Source of the DNA: Clostridia bacterium
GTDB lineage: Bacteria > Bacillota > Clostridia > Oscillospirales > CAG-272
Length of the DNA: 64,000 nt
NCBI GenBank assembly: GCA_017471825.1
Contig: JAFURQ010000018.1
Span: 41,676-105,675, forward strand
Direction of reading: 5' to 3'
This document shows, piece after piece, positions 37,021 to 45,342 of the stretch. Below the pieces are notes generated by a model. That model ran no database searches and had not been told where the DNA came from. It saw only the letters and a program-made list of their open reading frames with translations. Positions within the stretch are counted from its first letter, which is position 1; each line of letters starts with the position of its first letter. A program made the translations under genes and the position numbers.

Positions 37021-38049
37021 TTAAGGATTGCACGTGGCACAGGGCTTGTAGCCCTCCGCCATAAGCTCCTCTACGGTCTTGGTGCTGTGAGCCTTGTTCT
37101 CCTCGCTCATTTGGCTGACCCACTTGCAATCGGGGAGATGTATTTTCATTGAGTTGGTGTTCAGGACGTATTCTACGGGATCGCCGCTCTCACCGTCCTC
37201 CTCGCCTATAAGACTGTTAGCTCCGTTTGAGTAATCTATTGCTACGTCGGGCTGAACGTTATAGCAGAAAACGCAGAATTTTATTCCTGCGCCGTTGTCC
37301 TCTACCGAATATCCCTCGATAAGCGCGCCGGTGCAAAGAAGATTGTCGCCTTCGAAGACGGGGGTAACGCGATACATAACGTGATTGTTGTATTCTTTTA
37401 TGTAGTCGGCTATCATATTTTCAAATGGCAGCATTCCCTCAATGTTGAAGAACTGTGTTCCCGTAATAAGATTTTGTGCGTTTGCATCTTCGTCTGTAAG
37501 CTGCCAACCGATAAGGTGACAGCGGTTATAGATATAACCACCGGGAACTATCGACTTGTCGTAGCTTCTCTGATACCATCCGCTCGGATAGACCTCGCTT
37601 ATATCTCCGCGCGTATCATTCGCTGGCGGCATCAGGTCTTTGCCGAGGCACGCCATAGCGTAGCCGCATCTGCCGAGGCTGTCAAGAGCAGAGTAGAATT
37701 CATAAGAGGATGAAACAATCTCATCAGTTTTGAAATATGGGTTATTGCCGTTTATACTGACAAAGGCGCTTTTTCCGTCCCAGACCGGCACGAGTGAAAT
37801 GTCAAACGAGTCGGTTGTGCTGTCGGGAGCTTCGGGTTGCTCTGGCTCTTCAGGCTCCTCGGGCGTTTGCTCGGGGTGCGTGTCAAGTTTTATGCGGCAA
37901 ATGTCGCAAAATCCGTCCCCATTTGTATCTCCGTGATCGGTACATACGAAGGGATCGTTTGCCGGCACGTCACCGCAGGCGGTAAGCGATAGCGCTATCG
38001 CAAGCATCAGCGACAGCAGAAGTGTTAAAAGCTTGTTTGTTTTTCTCAT
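37021..38049 (-). CDS. Secreted DNA/RNA non-specific endonuclease, lipoprotein with Zn-finger-like tail
   Basis: 342 residues. The lipoprotein signal ends in lipobox LTAC. A D-x-N-x-D-x-x-C-D-x-C module (DTNGDGFCDIC) follows at residues ~39-49. A Pro/Glu-rich spacer leads to the beta-beta-alpha-metal nuclease domain, where NRCHLIGWQL carries the catalytic histidine and NLITGTQFFN completes the site, as in EndA/NucA-type nucleases. The last ~45 residues (IHLPDCKWVSQM ... PCATCNP) form an Ada-like metal-binding tail. It acts outside the cell, for nucleic-acid scavenging or defence. The downstream partner is a shorter paralogue. Confidence 0.9.
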   Translation of the reverse strand: MRKTNKLLTLLLSLMLAIALSLTACGDVPANDPFVCTDHGDTNGDGFCDICRIKLDTHPEQTPEEPEEPEQPEAPDSTTDSFDISLVPVWDGKSAFVSINGNNPYFKTDEIVSSSYEFYSALDSLGRCGYAMACLGKDLMPPANDTRGDISEVYPSGWYQRSYDKSIVPGGYIYNRCHLIGWQLTDEDANAQNLITGTQFFNIEGMLPFENMIADYIKEYNNHVMYRVTPVFEGDNLLCTGALIEGYSVEDNGAGIKFCVFCYNVQPDVAIDYSNGANSLIGEEDGESGDPVEYVLNTNSMKIHLPDCKWVSQMSEENKAHSTKTVEELMAEGYKPCATCNP

Positions 38050-38060
38050 TCCTATTCCTT

Positions 38061-38774
38061 TTATTCGAGATAGCTTTCGCCGGTTGCGTAATCAATGAAT
38101 ATTCCCGGCTGAACGTTATAGCAATAAACGCAGAATTCTATTCCCGCACCGTCGTCCTCAACTGAATATGCCTCCATAAGAACTCCGCTTGCGAGCAGAT
38201 TGCTTCCGTCGAAGATGGGGGTAACGCGATACATAACGTGATTTTCGTAGTCTTTTACATAGTCCGCAACCATATTTTCAAACGGTAGCATTCCTTCGAT
38301 ATTTATGTATTTTGTTCCGGTGATAAGATTTTTCTTATTTGCATTCTCTCCTGTAAGCTGCCAGCCGATAAGATGACAACGGTTGTAGAGATAACCGCCG
38401 GGTACGATATCTGTGTCATATTTTGCCTGCTCCCAGCCGCTTGGATACACGCTGTTTATATCTCCGCGCTCCTCGGTAGGCATAATGTCGATTCCTATGC
38501 ATGCCACGGTTACGCCGCATCTGCCGAGACTGTCAAGCTCCGAATATTCCTCAAATGACGTGCTTACTATTTCATCCTCAGTAAAAAACGGCACGTTCCC
38601 GTTTATCGGCACGTAAGCGTCATAGCCGTTAAATTCAGGAATCTCGTCCAGCGAAATGGGCGCGGTGTAGCCCCCACCGAGAAGCTCGTCGGCAATGTCA
38701 AGAATAACGTCACACGAGCAGACGGAGAAGCATACGAGAATTACCAGCAAAAGCGATAAAAGCCTTTTCATCAT
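38061..38774 (-). CDS. Secreted DNA/RNA non-specific endonuclease, short paralogue
   Basis: 237 residues with lipobox VCSC. The nuclease core is nearly collinear with the neighbour (YNRCHLIGWQLTGENANKKNLITGT), but the Cys module, the Glu/Pro spacer and the C-terminal Zn tail are missing. It therefore arose by tandem duplication with domain gain or loss. AAGGAGG precedes the ATG at 38774, which overlaps the upstream gene's stop by 4 bp; a second ATG at 38771 is also possible. Confidence 0.88.
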   Translation of the reverse strand: MMKRLLSLLLVILVCFSVCSCDVILDIADELLGGGYTAPISLDEIPEFNGYDAYVPINGNVPFFTEDEIVSTSFEEYSELDSLGRCGVTVACIGIDIMPTEERGDINSVYPSGWEQAKYDTDIVPGGYLYNRCHLIGWQLTGENANKKNLITGTKYINIEGMLPFENMVADYVKDYENHVMYRVTPIFDGSNLLASGVLMEAYSVEDDGAGIEFCVYCYNVQPGIFIDYATGESYLE

Positions 38775-39181
38775 TTGATATATACCTCCTTGGTGATTTT
38801 TTCGTGAGAGGAGCCCTCAAAATCGTAGGAGTCCCCGAGCCTGAAGCCGACCTCAAGCGGCTTTATATCAAGCTTTACGTCGGAGGGGTAATGTCTGTTC
38901 CAATTATATATTACGAGAGTATCTATTTTATCCAAATGCCCGTAAAGAGGCAAATTTTCTACGAATACAAAGCTATCTTCCCTTGCGGACTCAAGCGGAT
39001 TGCTGACGCAGATAACGCTTGCCTCGCTCTCCTCAAATAAAGACTCGGAATAATCGGAAATATAAATTGCCGCGTCGCCTGCGTGCCGCGCAATGTCATC
39101 TATCAGCCTGCGGTCACGGCTCTGGCGCCTTTTGTTGAACATCATACCGCCGCGCTCATCAATACAAACGAATACTGTCAT
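38771..39181 (-). CDS. Small conserved-looking protein coupled to the nucleases
   Basis: 136 residues, no signal. It begins MTVFVCIDERGGMMFNKRRQSRD and contains LVIYNWNRHYPSD and a C-terminal HEKITKEVYIK. I believe similar proteins occur in other Clostridia, sometimes labelled ribonuclease Z, but it has no metallo-beta-lactamase motif, so that label would be wrong. It is first in the nuclease operon and overlaps the next gene by 4 bp. A cytoplasmic partner, immunity or control role for the secreted nuclease is possible. Function unknown. Confidence 0.75.
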   Translation of the reverse strand: MTVFVCIDERGGMMFNKRRQSRDRRLIDDIARHAGDAAIYISDYSESLFEESEASVICVSNPLESAREDSFVFVENLPLYGHLDKIDTLVIYNWNRHYPSDVKLDIKPLEVGFRLGDSYDFEGSSHEKITKEVYIK

Positions 39182-39217
39182 AGCCTCTCCTCGTGAGCAA
39201 AAATAAATTATACTAAT

Positions 39218-39246
39218 ATTTTAACAGTAAAAGTCCTATTTTGCAA
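39218..39246 (-). promoter_or_regulatory. Promoter of the nuclease operon
   Basis: Minus-strand TTGCAA (39241-39246) and TAAAAT (39218-39223) with a 17-bp spacer; AGGAGAGG precedes the start at 39181. Confidence 0.6.
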
Positions 39247-39304
39247 TAATATTTTTTAAATAATATTGCTTTTAATTTTTTAATATTATTTTTAATATTA
39301 CGTA

Positions 39305-39333
39305 TTGATTAAAGGCGGAAAGTGTGATAAAAT
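39305..39333 (+). promoter_or_regulatory. Promoter of the Big2-DUF1538-P-II operon
   Basis: TTGATT at 39305-39310, 17-bp spacer, TAAAAT at 39328-39333. Confidence 0.6.
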
Positions 39334-39361
39334 ATATTGATAAAACCGAAAGGAGACGATT

Positions 39362-40288
39362 ATGAAGAAAACGACAGTGTTGCTTTTAGCATTGCTTTTA
39401 ATTTTATTACCCGTGCTGTCCTCCTGTGCCGAGAATGACGCAGAGAGCTATTCCTCCGTCATCCTTTCGAAATCGAATCTCACGCTCAGCGTCGGTGATC
39501 AATATACCGTAACCGCAGACGTTTATCCGCATCCGCAAACCCCCGTGGAGATAACGTGGTCATCAAGCAACGGTAGCGTCGTTACCTGCGATAGCGGCAA
39601 GCTGGTCGCGGTAGGTGTCGGTAACGCCGTAATAAAAGCGAGCATAGACGGAGGCAATTCCACCTCTCTTATGGTAACGGTTAAGGAGAGCACGGCGGGA
39701 GTGCGCAGTATGCTCGTTGGAGATACCGCCTCTCTTGTCGGCGGTGGCTATGACGCGCTTTTTGAAGAGGGCGAGGGGGTATGGATATCAGACAACCCCG
39801 AGGTCGCGACGGCGGATGACGGCAGGCTTACCGCATTAAGCGAGGGAAAAGCGAATATAAAAATAGCATCGGGCGAAAGCTCGGTTTCGGTTTGCACGGT
39901 CTACGTGTACGAGAGCGTTGAAGCCGCAGTGGATTTTGCGGATCTCGAAACTCCCGTCACGGTTGAATATTCAAAGGGCGGAACCGCCGCAGAAATTTAC
40001 GGCTTCGAATGCGAAATAACCGATGACGGATATTTTTACAGCAATATGTCATACGTTAGCTTTACGGTTAAATACCGCAAAATTGCCGACGAAGCAGGTG
40101 ATGACGGTAAGAGTGACTGTAACTTTACGGTAGAGCTTCACAGTGGGGAGACAGGCCACTGTAATACGTATTTACTAAAAATTAACGGAGCGAGCGTCGG
40201 CACTGAGGGCGAGTATTCGGCGGGCTTCTACGCGGATCTTTCAAAGGGACCACGCACCTTCTATCTCGTTGTCAAGGAGGTTGAATAA
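39362..40288 (+). CDS. Lipoprotein with two Big2-type Ig-like domains
   Basis: 308 residues with lipobox LSSC. Residues ~35-115 (LTLSVGDQYTVTADVYP ... ITWSSSNGSVVTC ... GNAVIKASIDGG) and ~120-185 (VWISDNPEVATADDGRLTALSEGKANI) are bacterial Ig-like group 2 domains; a C-terminal beta domain follows. Such domains act as surface stalks or adhesive modules. It lies 2 nt before the DUF1538 gene, so it may be an extracytoplasmic partner of that membrane protein. Confidence 0.85.
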   Translation: MKKTTVLLLALLLILLPVLSSCAENDAESYSSVILSKSNLTLSVGDQYTVTADVYPHPQTPVEITWSSSNGSVVTCDSGKLVAVGVGNAVIKASIDGGNSTSLMVTVKESTAGVRSMLVGDTASLVGGGYDALFEEGEGVWISDNPEVATADDGRLTALSEGKANIKIASGESSVSVCTVYVYESVEAAVDFADLETPVTVEYSKGGTAAEIYGFECEITDDGYFYSNMSYVSFTVKYRKIADEAGDDGKSDCNFTVELHSGETGHCNTYLLKINGASVGTEGEYSAGFYADLSKGPRTFYLVVKEVE

Positions 40289-40290
40289 TT

Positions 40291-41829
40291 GTGAATCTTA
40301 TTAAACAAAATCTTAAGGAATCATTGAATTCCGTTTTTCCAATAGCGGCAATAGTTCTCGTTCTTTCCATGACGATAACACCTATAAGCGCAGGCGAAAC
40401 CATCCTTTTCCTTATGGGTGCCGTTTTCCTTGTTTTCGGAATGAGCCTTTTTACTATGGGCGCGGAAATGTCAATGCAGCCGCTTGGCTCTCAGATAGGT
40501 GCCTCCGTGGCGAAATCAGGCAAGGTATGGCTTATTGCCTTCGTTGCCTTTATAATCGGTATCGCAATAACGGTTTCTGAGCCCGATTTGCAGATACTTG
40601 CGAGTCAGATTTCGGATATTCCCGGCATTCTGCTGATTTTGACCGTATCTGTCGGCGTCGGCCTCTTCCTTGTGATTGCCGTTTTGCGTATGATTTTGGG
40701 AATAAATCTTAATATCATACTTCTGATATTCTATATCGCAGCTCTTGTTATGTCCTTCTTCCTTCCCGAGAGCTTCCGCCCCCTTGCCTTTGACTCGGGC
40801 GGAGTAACCACGGGTCCTATGACCGTTCCGTTCATAATGTCGCTCGGCGCGGGCGTTTCCTCGGTTAAGAAAAACAAGGACGGCGGCGACGATTCCTTCG
40901 GTATAACCGCGCTTTGCAGTATAGGTCCGATAATCGCCGTTCTCGTTCTTGGCATCGTTGCCAACATAAAGGGTCTTACCTACGATACTCAATCGTTTAT
41001 AGACGGTATTGCTCAGTTTGACGAAACGAGAGAGGGACTCCTTATTTTTGCGAAGGGCCTTTTGAAGTATGCTGAGGAGGTTGCGTTGGCGCTCCTTCCC
41101 ATAGTGGTCTTCACCGTTGTATATCAGCTTGTATCGCGCGCTTTTTCAAAGCGTCAGCTCATCAGATTGGCGATAGGTGTGGTTTATACCTTCGTCGGTC
41201 TTGCAATATTCCTCACGGGTGCAAACGTAGGATTTTTGCCCACGGGCTTCACGGTAGGCTCGGCTCTTGCCGACATCGGCGGCGGAATCTTACTTGTGCC
41301 GATAGCAATGCTTCTCGGATTCTTTATAGTTCGAGTAGAGCCTGCGGTGTACGTGCTTAACCATCTTGTTGAGGAAATGAGCGCGGGCGCGATTTCGGCA
41401 AAAACCACAGGTCGCGGACTTTCCATAGGTGTTGCGGCGGCGCTTGGTCTTTCCGCAATCAGAATACTTACGGGTCTGCCGATAATGTACGTTCTTATCC
41501 CGGGTTACATAATAGCTCTCGTGCTTTGCTTCTTCGTTCCCCGTATTTTCGTGGGTATAGCCTTCGACTCGGGTGGAGTTGCAAGCGGTACTATGATGAG
41601 CGCGTTTGTTCTTCCGCTGTGCATCGGAGCCTGCTACACGTTGAATCCGGGAGCCGCAGACGCAGTAATAATGACCGATGCGTTCGGCTGCGTTTCATTC
41701 GTTGCAATGGCACCCATCATAACCATACAGATTTCGGGACTTATATACTCGATTAAGTCAAAGAACAGAAAGCAGAGCTTCATTTCCCGTACGGAAACCT
41801 TCGTAGAATATCCGAGAGAAAAAAGATAA
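40291..41829 (+). CDS. DUF1538 integral membrane protein (tandem-repeat type)
   Basis: 512 residues, about 12 membrane helices in two homologous halves. Each half carries an FDSGGVTTGPM / FDSGGVASGTMM signature typical of DUF1538. The Halomonas DUF1538 pair UmpA/UmpB has been reported as a Na+(Li+,K+)/H+ antiporter; here both halves are in one chain. GTG start at 40291 with AAGGAGG 10 nt upstream. The next gene encodes P-II-like domains, suggesting nucleotide- or metabolite-controlled transport. Confidence 0.88.
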   Translation: MNLIKQNLKESLNSVFPIAAIVLVLSMTITPISAGETILFLMGAVFLVFGMSLFTMGAEMSMQPLGSQIGASVAKSGKVWLIAFVAFIIGIAITVSEPDLQILASQISDIPGILLILTVSVGVGLFLVIAVLRMILGINLNIILLIFYIAALVMSFFLPESFRPLAFDSGGVTTGPMTVPFIMSLGAGVSSVKKNKDGGDDSFGITALCSIGPIIAVLVLGIVANIKGLTYDTQSFIDGIAQFDETREGLLIFAKGLLKYAEEVALALLPIVVFTVVYQLVSRAFSKRQLIRLAIGVVYTFVGLAIFLTGANVGFLPTGFTVGSALADIGGGILLVPIAMLLGFFIVRVEPAVYVLNHLVEEMSAGAISAKTTGRGLSIGVAAALGLSAIRILTGLPIMYVLIPGYIIALVLCFFVPRIFVGIAFDSGGVASGTMMSAFVLPLCIGACYTLNPGAADAVIMTDAFGCVSFVAMAPIITIQISGLIYSIKSKNRKQSFISRTETFVEYPREKR

Positions 41830-41841
41830 AGGAGCCGCCCA

Positions 41842-42561
41842 ATGAGAAAAAAACAAATAAAAAGAGCAAAGCTCCTTGTTGCTATAATCAATAAAGAGGA
41901 CGAGGATCTTTTTACCGCATCCGTGAACAAGTGCTGTACTGCAGTGCATTTTTCAGGCATAGGACACGGTACGGCGCGTTCAAGCTATATGAAATATTTC
42001 GGCTTTAACGATATCGAAAAAAGAGTCGTGTTTTCAATAATTCCCGGAGTAATAGAGCATAGCGTGCTCAACTCTGTGGGAAAGGATCTCAGACTTTATC
42101 TGCTCGGCAGGGGAATCGCCTTTACAACCGCGCTTTCCGCAATATCGAGTATAGTCGAAGAAGCAGTTCTTTCCTCGCCGGATAAACCGGAGCAGGAAAT
42201 AAAATCCACCGTAACAAAGAAGGAGAAAACTACTATGCACGAGCTTGTAGTGGCGGTAGTAAACCAGAAGTTTACCGATACCGCAATAGATGCCGCGCGC
42301 AGTGCCGGTGCAACGGGTGCCACCGTTTTTCATACAAAGAGTACAAACAATGCAAGAATCGAGGAGAGAATGGGTACGGCGCTTCCCGAGCAGACCGACA
42401 CTATATTCTTCCTGACAAGCTCCGAATATAAAATGAAAATTATGGAGGCGGTGCGCGACAGCGCAGGACTCAAGACCGAAGGCGGCGCCGTTATATTTTC
42501 AATTCCCGTAGATGACCTTATCGGCATCGGAAGATTTGACGGAGAAATTCAGGAGGACTGA
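41842..42561 (+). CDS. Double P-II-like signalling protein
   Basis: 239 residues made of two GlnB-like ferredoxin-fold domains (~8-110 and ~132-235). The halves share the pattern KLLVAIINKEDEDLFTASVNKCCTA / ELVVAVVNQKFTDTAIDAARSAGA and end in VFSIIPGV / IFSIPVDD. An internal ATG at 42235 (residue 132) is preceded by AAGGAG at ideal spacing, so the second domain could also be made alone (109 residues). Likely regulates the upstream DUF1538 transporter. Ligand and uridylylation site are not evident. Confidence 0.8.
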   Translation: MRKKQIKRAKLLVAIINKEDEDLFTASVNKCCTAVHFSGIGHGTARSSYMKYFGFNDIEKRVVFSIIPGVIEHSVLNSVGKDLRLYLLGRGIAFTTALSAISSIVEEAVLSSPDKPEQEIKSTVTKKEKTTMHELVVAVVNQKFTDTAIDAARSAGATGATVFHTKSTNNARIEERMGTALPEQTDTIFFLTSSEYKMKIMEAVRDSAGLKTEGGAVIFSIPVDDLIGIGRFDGEIQED

Positions 42562-42587
42562 TTCTCTCAAAAGAATAAGAGGTAAAA

Positions 42588-44141
42588 ATGAGAAAGCTGT
42601 GCAGAATCATATTTTCGCGTTATGCGGTTTCTGCGCTTATGATACTTTTTTCGCTTGGACTTCTTTCTTATGTTATCTTTTTCGCGTCTGCATACTCTGT
42701 CTACGCGTTCGTGCTGATGAGCGTGCTCGACGTTTTTGTTATCATAAGCATTATAAATCGGGATATGAATCCCGAATACAAAATTCCCTGGCTCGTAATT
42801 GCTCTTGTCATTCCCTTTTTCGGAGCGGCATTGTACGTTATGTTCAGCTCACGAAGATTAAGCAAAAGGGAGGCGCGCTTTCTGCGCAGAATTAACGAGG
42901 CGGCTGATATAGCCGCCGACGAGGAGTTTGTTTTTGCTCCCGATATTAATACAGCGGTTGATTCGGTTGAGGATGGGTCTGCAGTAGGCAAGATTGTTTC
43001 ATTGCTCGGCGACGACCCCGGAGCCAAGGCTTTTTCCGGCACGGAGTCGGAATATTTTCCGCTCGGCGAGCTGATGCTTGAGCAAATGCTGAAGGATATG
43101 TCGGCCGCGGAAAAATATATTTTCCTCGAATATTTCATTATCGAGGAAGGGAAGATGTGGGAAAAAATCCTTGCCGTCCTCACAGAAAGGGCGAGGTGCG
43201 GCATCGACGTACGTGTCCTGTACGATGATATAGGCTCTATGAAAACCCTTCCTGCAAATTTCCCAACCAAGCTCTCGCGGCTTGGAATAAAATGCCTGAG
43301 ATTTTCAAAGGTAACCCCACGTGTGTCCGTCATACACAACAACCGCGACCACAGAAAAATCTGTGTTATAGACGGTGCTGTTGCGTATACGGGCGGTATA
43401 AACATTGCCGATGAATATATAAACGAGAAGGAGCGCTTCGGTCATTGGAAGGACGGCGGAATAAGAGTCAGCGGCTATGCGGCTCTCGGCTTTACGAAGC
43501 TTTTTCTTTCGATGTGGGACTTTACGGTAGGGGGCGTGTCAAATTATTCTGAATTTTTCGGTGCGCCGAGACCATCGGTATCGGGCGACGGCGGCTGCTA
43601 TATTCCGTTCGGCTCGGGCCCTGCGCCCGTATATGCGAGGCATTCGGGAAAGCACGCGTTTCTTAATCTGATAAATCAAGCGCACAAATACGTATATATA
43701 ACTACCCCGTATCTCATTATCGACTATACCTTAACCGAGGCACTGCGGTGCGCCGCTCTGCGCGGTGTGGAGGTGGTTATAATAACTCCCTCAAAGGCGG
43801 ACAAGCGTTTTGTTAAGGTTATGACTAAAAGCTCTTATCCCGCGCTTATGGAGGTCGGGGTCAAAATATATGAATATACCCCCGGCTTCATTCACGAAAA
43901 GCTTTTGATTTGCGATGATTTATACGCCGTCGTCGGAAGTATAAACTTTGATTACAGAAGCCTTGTCCATCACTTTGAAGCGGCGCTGTGGATATACAAA
44001 TCGCCAACAGTGATAAGGATAAGGGAGGAGTTTCAAAAAACTCAAGCCGTGTCCGCCGAAATTGACGTCGGCGAGGCAAGACTTTCCTTCTTTGAGAGGA
44101 TAGTCCGAAATTTAATAAGGCTTTTCGCCCCGCTTTTATAA
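42588..44141 (+). CDS. cls: Cardiolipin synthase (phospholipase D family)
   Basis: 517 residues: N-terminal membrane helices and the PLDc_N segment, then two phospholipase D domains with HKD motifs HRKICVIDG and HEKLLICDD. It joins two phosphatidylglycerol molecules into cardiolipin at the membrane. Full length. It follows the P-II-like gene by 26 nt, so it is probably in the same operon. Confidence 0.95.
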   Translation: MRKLCRIIFSRYAVSALMILFSLGLLSYVIFFASAYSVYAFVLMSVLDVFVIISIINRDMNPEYKIPWLVIALVIPFFGAALYVMFSSRRLSKREARFLRRINEAADIAADEEFVFAPDINTAVDSVEDGSAVGKIVSLLGDDPGAKAFSGTESEYFPLGELMLEQMLKDMSAAEKYIFLEYFIIEEGKMWEKILAVLTERARCGIDVRVLYDDIGSMKTLPANFPTKLSRLGIKCLRFSKVTPRVSVIHNNRDHRKICVIDGAVAYTGGINIADEYINEKERFGHWKDGGIRVSGYAALGFTKLFLSMWDFTVGGVSNYSEFFGAPRPSVSGDGGCYIPFGSGPAPVYARHSGKHAFLNLINQAHKYVYITTPYLIIDYTLTEALRCAALRGVEVVIITPSKADKRFVKVMTKSSYPALMEVGVKIYEYTPGFIHEKLLICDDLYAVVGSINFDYRSLVHHFEAALWIYKSPTVIRIREEFQKTQAVSAEIDVGEARLSFFERIVRNLIRLFAPLL

Positions 44142-44217
44142 AAAACTTCGCTAAGTGCGAGCATCGCATTTGACCGGTCAATACTCTATGGGCTAAGCCC
44201 AAACCCATAACACAAGC

Positions 44218-44264
44218 AGAAAGAGAGAACGAATCGGTAAAACCGAAAAGTCCTCTCTTTTTCT
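44218..44264 (+). terminator. Terminator after cls
   Basis: AGAAAGAGAG pairs with CTCTCTTTTTCT across an inner CGGT/ACCG hairpin. It resembles the tRNA terminator at 23911-23955 in its GAGAG/CTCTC arms and following TGTTGG. Confidence 0.65.
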
Positions 44265-44272
44265 GTTGGTTT

Positions 44273-44433
44273 AATGAAATCGTTGCGCGGCAACGATGAA
44301 ATCCAAGACATGCCTTGGATGAAATCAAATCCGTCTAAATACAACCCTGCGAAGCAGGATTTCATCCACCAAAGGTGGACTTCATCCGTCAAAGACGGAT
44401 TTGACTGCGTGATACTCCGTTAAGAGTATCACG
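44273..44433. repeat. Hairpin array with GATGAAATC linkers
   Basis: Non-coding, within the 314-nt gap between cls and mgtC. Linkers ATGAAATC (44274-44281), GATGAAATC (44295-44303) and GATGAAATC (44318-44326) separate hairpins CGTTGC/GCAACG and CCAAG/CTTGG. After an outer pair AAATCCGTC (44327-44335)/GACGGATTT (44394-44402), the linkers appear inverted (GATTTCATC 44358-44366, ACTTCATC 44379-44386) between CCTGC/GCAGG, TCCACC/GGTGGA and CCGTC/GACGG hairpins. A 10-bp perfect hairpin CGTGATACTC/GAGTATCACG (44408-44433) ends it. The whole is strongly structured on either strand. Confidence 0.65.
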
Positions 44434-44455
44434 CTAAAGGGTGCTGTTTTTGCCG

Positions 44456-45154
44456 TCATATAGATTCAATGGCAAATACTACGTATTCGAGCTTTTCGAG
44501 CTCGCGTGCTACGTCGTCGGGGGTGATGCGCTCACTGCCGTGTATATGTACGTTGGCTTCTATTCCGACGTTTTCGCTTTTTCCGCTTCTCGGCGGGGTT
44601 ATCTGAATATCGCTCACAGAATATGCATTTTGCAATGCATCAATCGCCTCACGCACCATCGAGTCAGAGGTAATTTCCATATAAATTCCAAAGCGGTTAT
44701 ACCTTTTAGTAATGCGGTATTCGAGGCGGTGGAGAATGGTAATCGTAACGACTATGAATATAAAGGTGATGAGTGCGCCTGTATAAAATCCGGCTCCGAG
44801 AGCAAGACCGATTGCAGCGGTTGCCCAAAGTCCTGCCGCCGTAGTCAGTCCCGTTATCTGAAATCTACCCTTTATGAGAATGGTTCCGACACCGAGAAAG
44901 CCTATTCCCGAAATTACCTGCGCGGCAATACGCATCGGGTCAGTAGCCACACCGAGTGTATCGTACAGATAAAAACCGATCATAGCAGTGAGGGCTGAGC
45001 CTATAGATACGAGAATGTGCGTGCGCATTCCCGCCGCCCGTCCTTGCTTTCCGCGCTCAAGTCCGATGATGCCGCCCACGATAAGAGCCAAGGCAAGCCT
45101 AACGGTAACCGTGACGATATTGAATGATTGCATATAGTCAATGAAGGCTTCCAT
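44456..45154 (-). CDS. MgtC/SapB family membrane protein
   Basis: 232 residues. The N-terminal ~140 hold the MgtC domain with several helices and the motifs LIVGGIIGLERGKQGRAAGMRTH and RIAAQVISGIGFLGVGTI. The C-terminal ~80 form an ACT-like cytosolic domain (IYMEITSDSMVREAIDALQ). In pathogens MgtC inhibits F1Fo ATPase and helps survival in low magnesium; in other bacteria the role is unclear. RBS AAAGGAGGGG. No Mg riboswitch was seen upstream. Confidence 0.92.
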   Translation of the reverse strand: MEAFIDYMQSFNIVTVTVRLALALIVGGIIGLERGKQGRAAGMRTHILVSIGSALTAMIGFYLYDTLGVATDPMRIAAQVISGIGFLGVGTILIKGRFQITGLTTAAGLWATAAIGLALGAGFYTGALITFIFIVVTITILHRLEYRITKRYNRFGIYMEITSDSMVREAIDALQNAYSVSDIQITPPRSGKSENVGIEANVHIHGSERITPDDVARELEKLEYVVFAIESI

Positions 45155-45275
45155 AATACCCCTCCTTTTTACTTTATACTATGATTTTACCATATATTCG
45201 TTAATAAATCAACTGATTTGTGTTAATTTATCCGTTATATTTTTGGGGTTTTACCGTGTTTTAACAAAAATACTA

Positions 45276-45304
45276 TTGCATATTTAACAAAATTTTTGTA
45301 TAAT
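45276..45304 (+). promoter_or_regulatory. Promoter of the HD hydrolase gene
   Basis: TTGCAT at 45276-45281, 17-bp spacer, TATAAT at 45299-45304. Confidence 0.6.
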
Positions 45305-45342
45305 GTTTTTGTAAAAACAAAGTCAGATACTACGAGGGCAAA

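Noticed and set aside
45155-45342. Magnesium riboswitch before the MgtC-like gene
   Set aside because: The upstream gap is short and AT-rich with no M-box-like conserved core.
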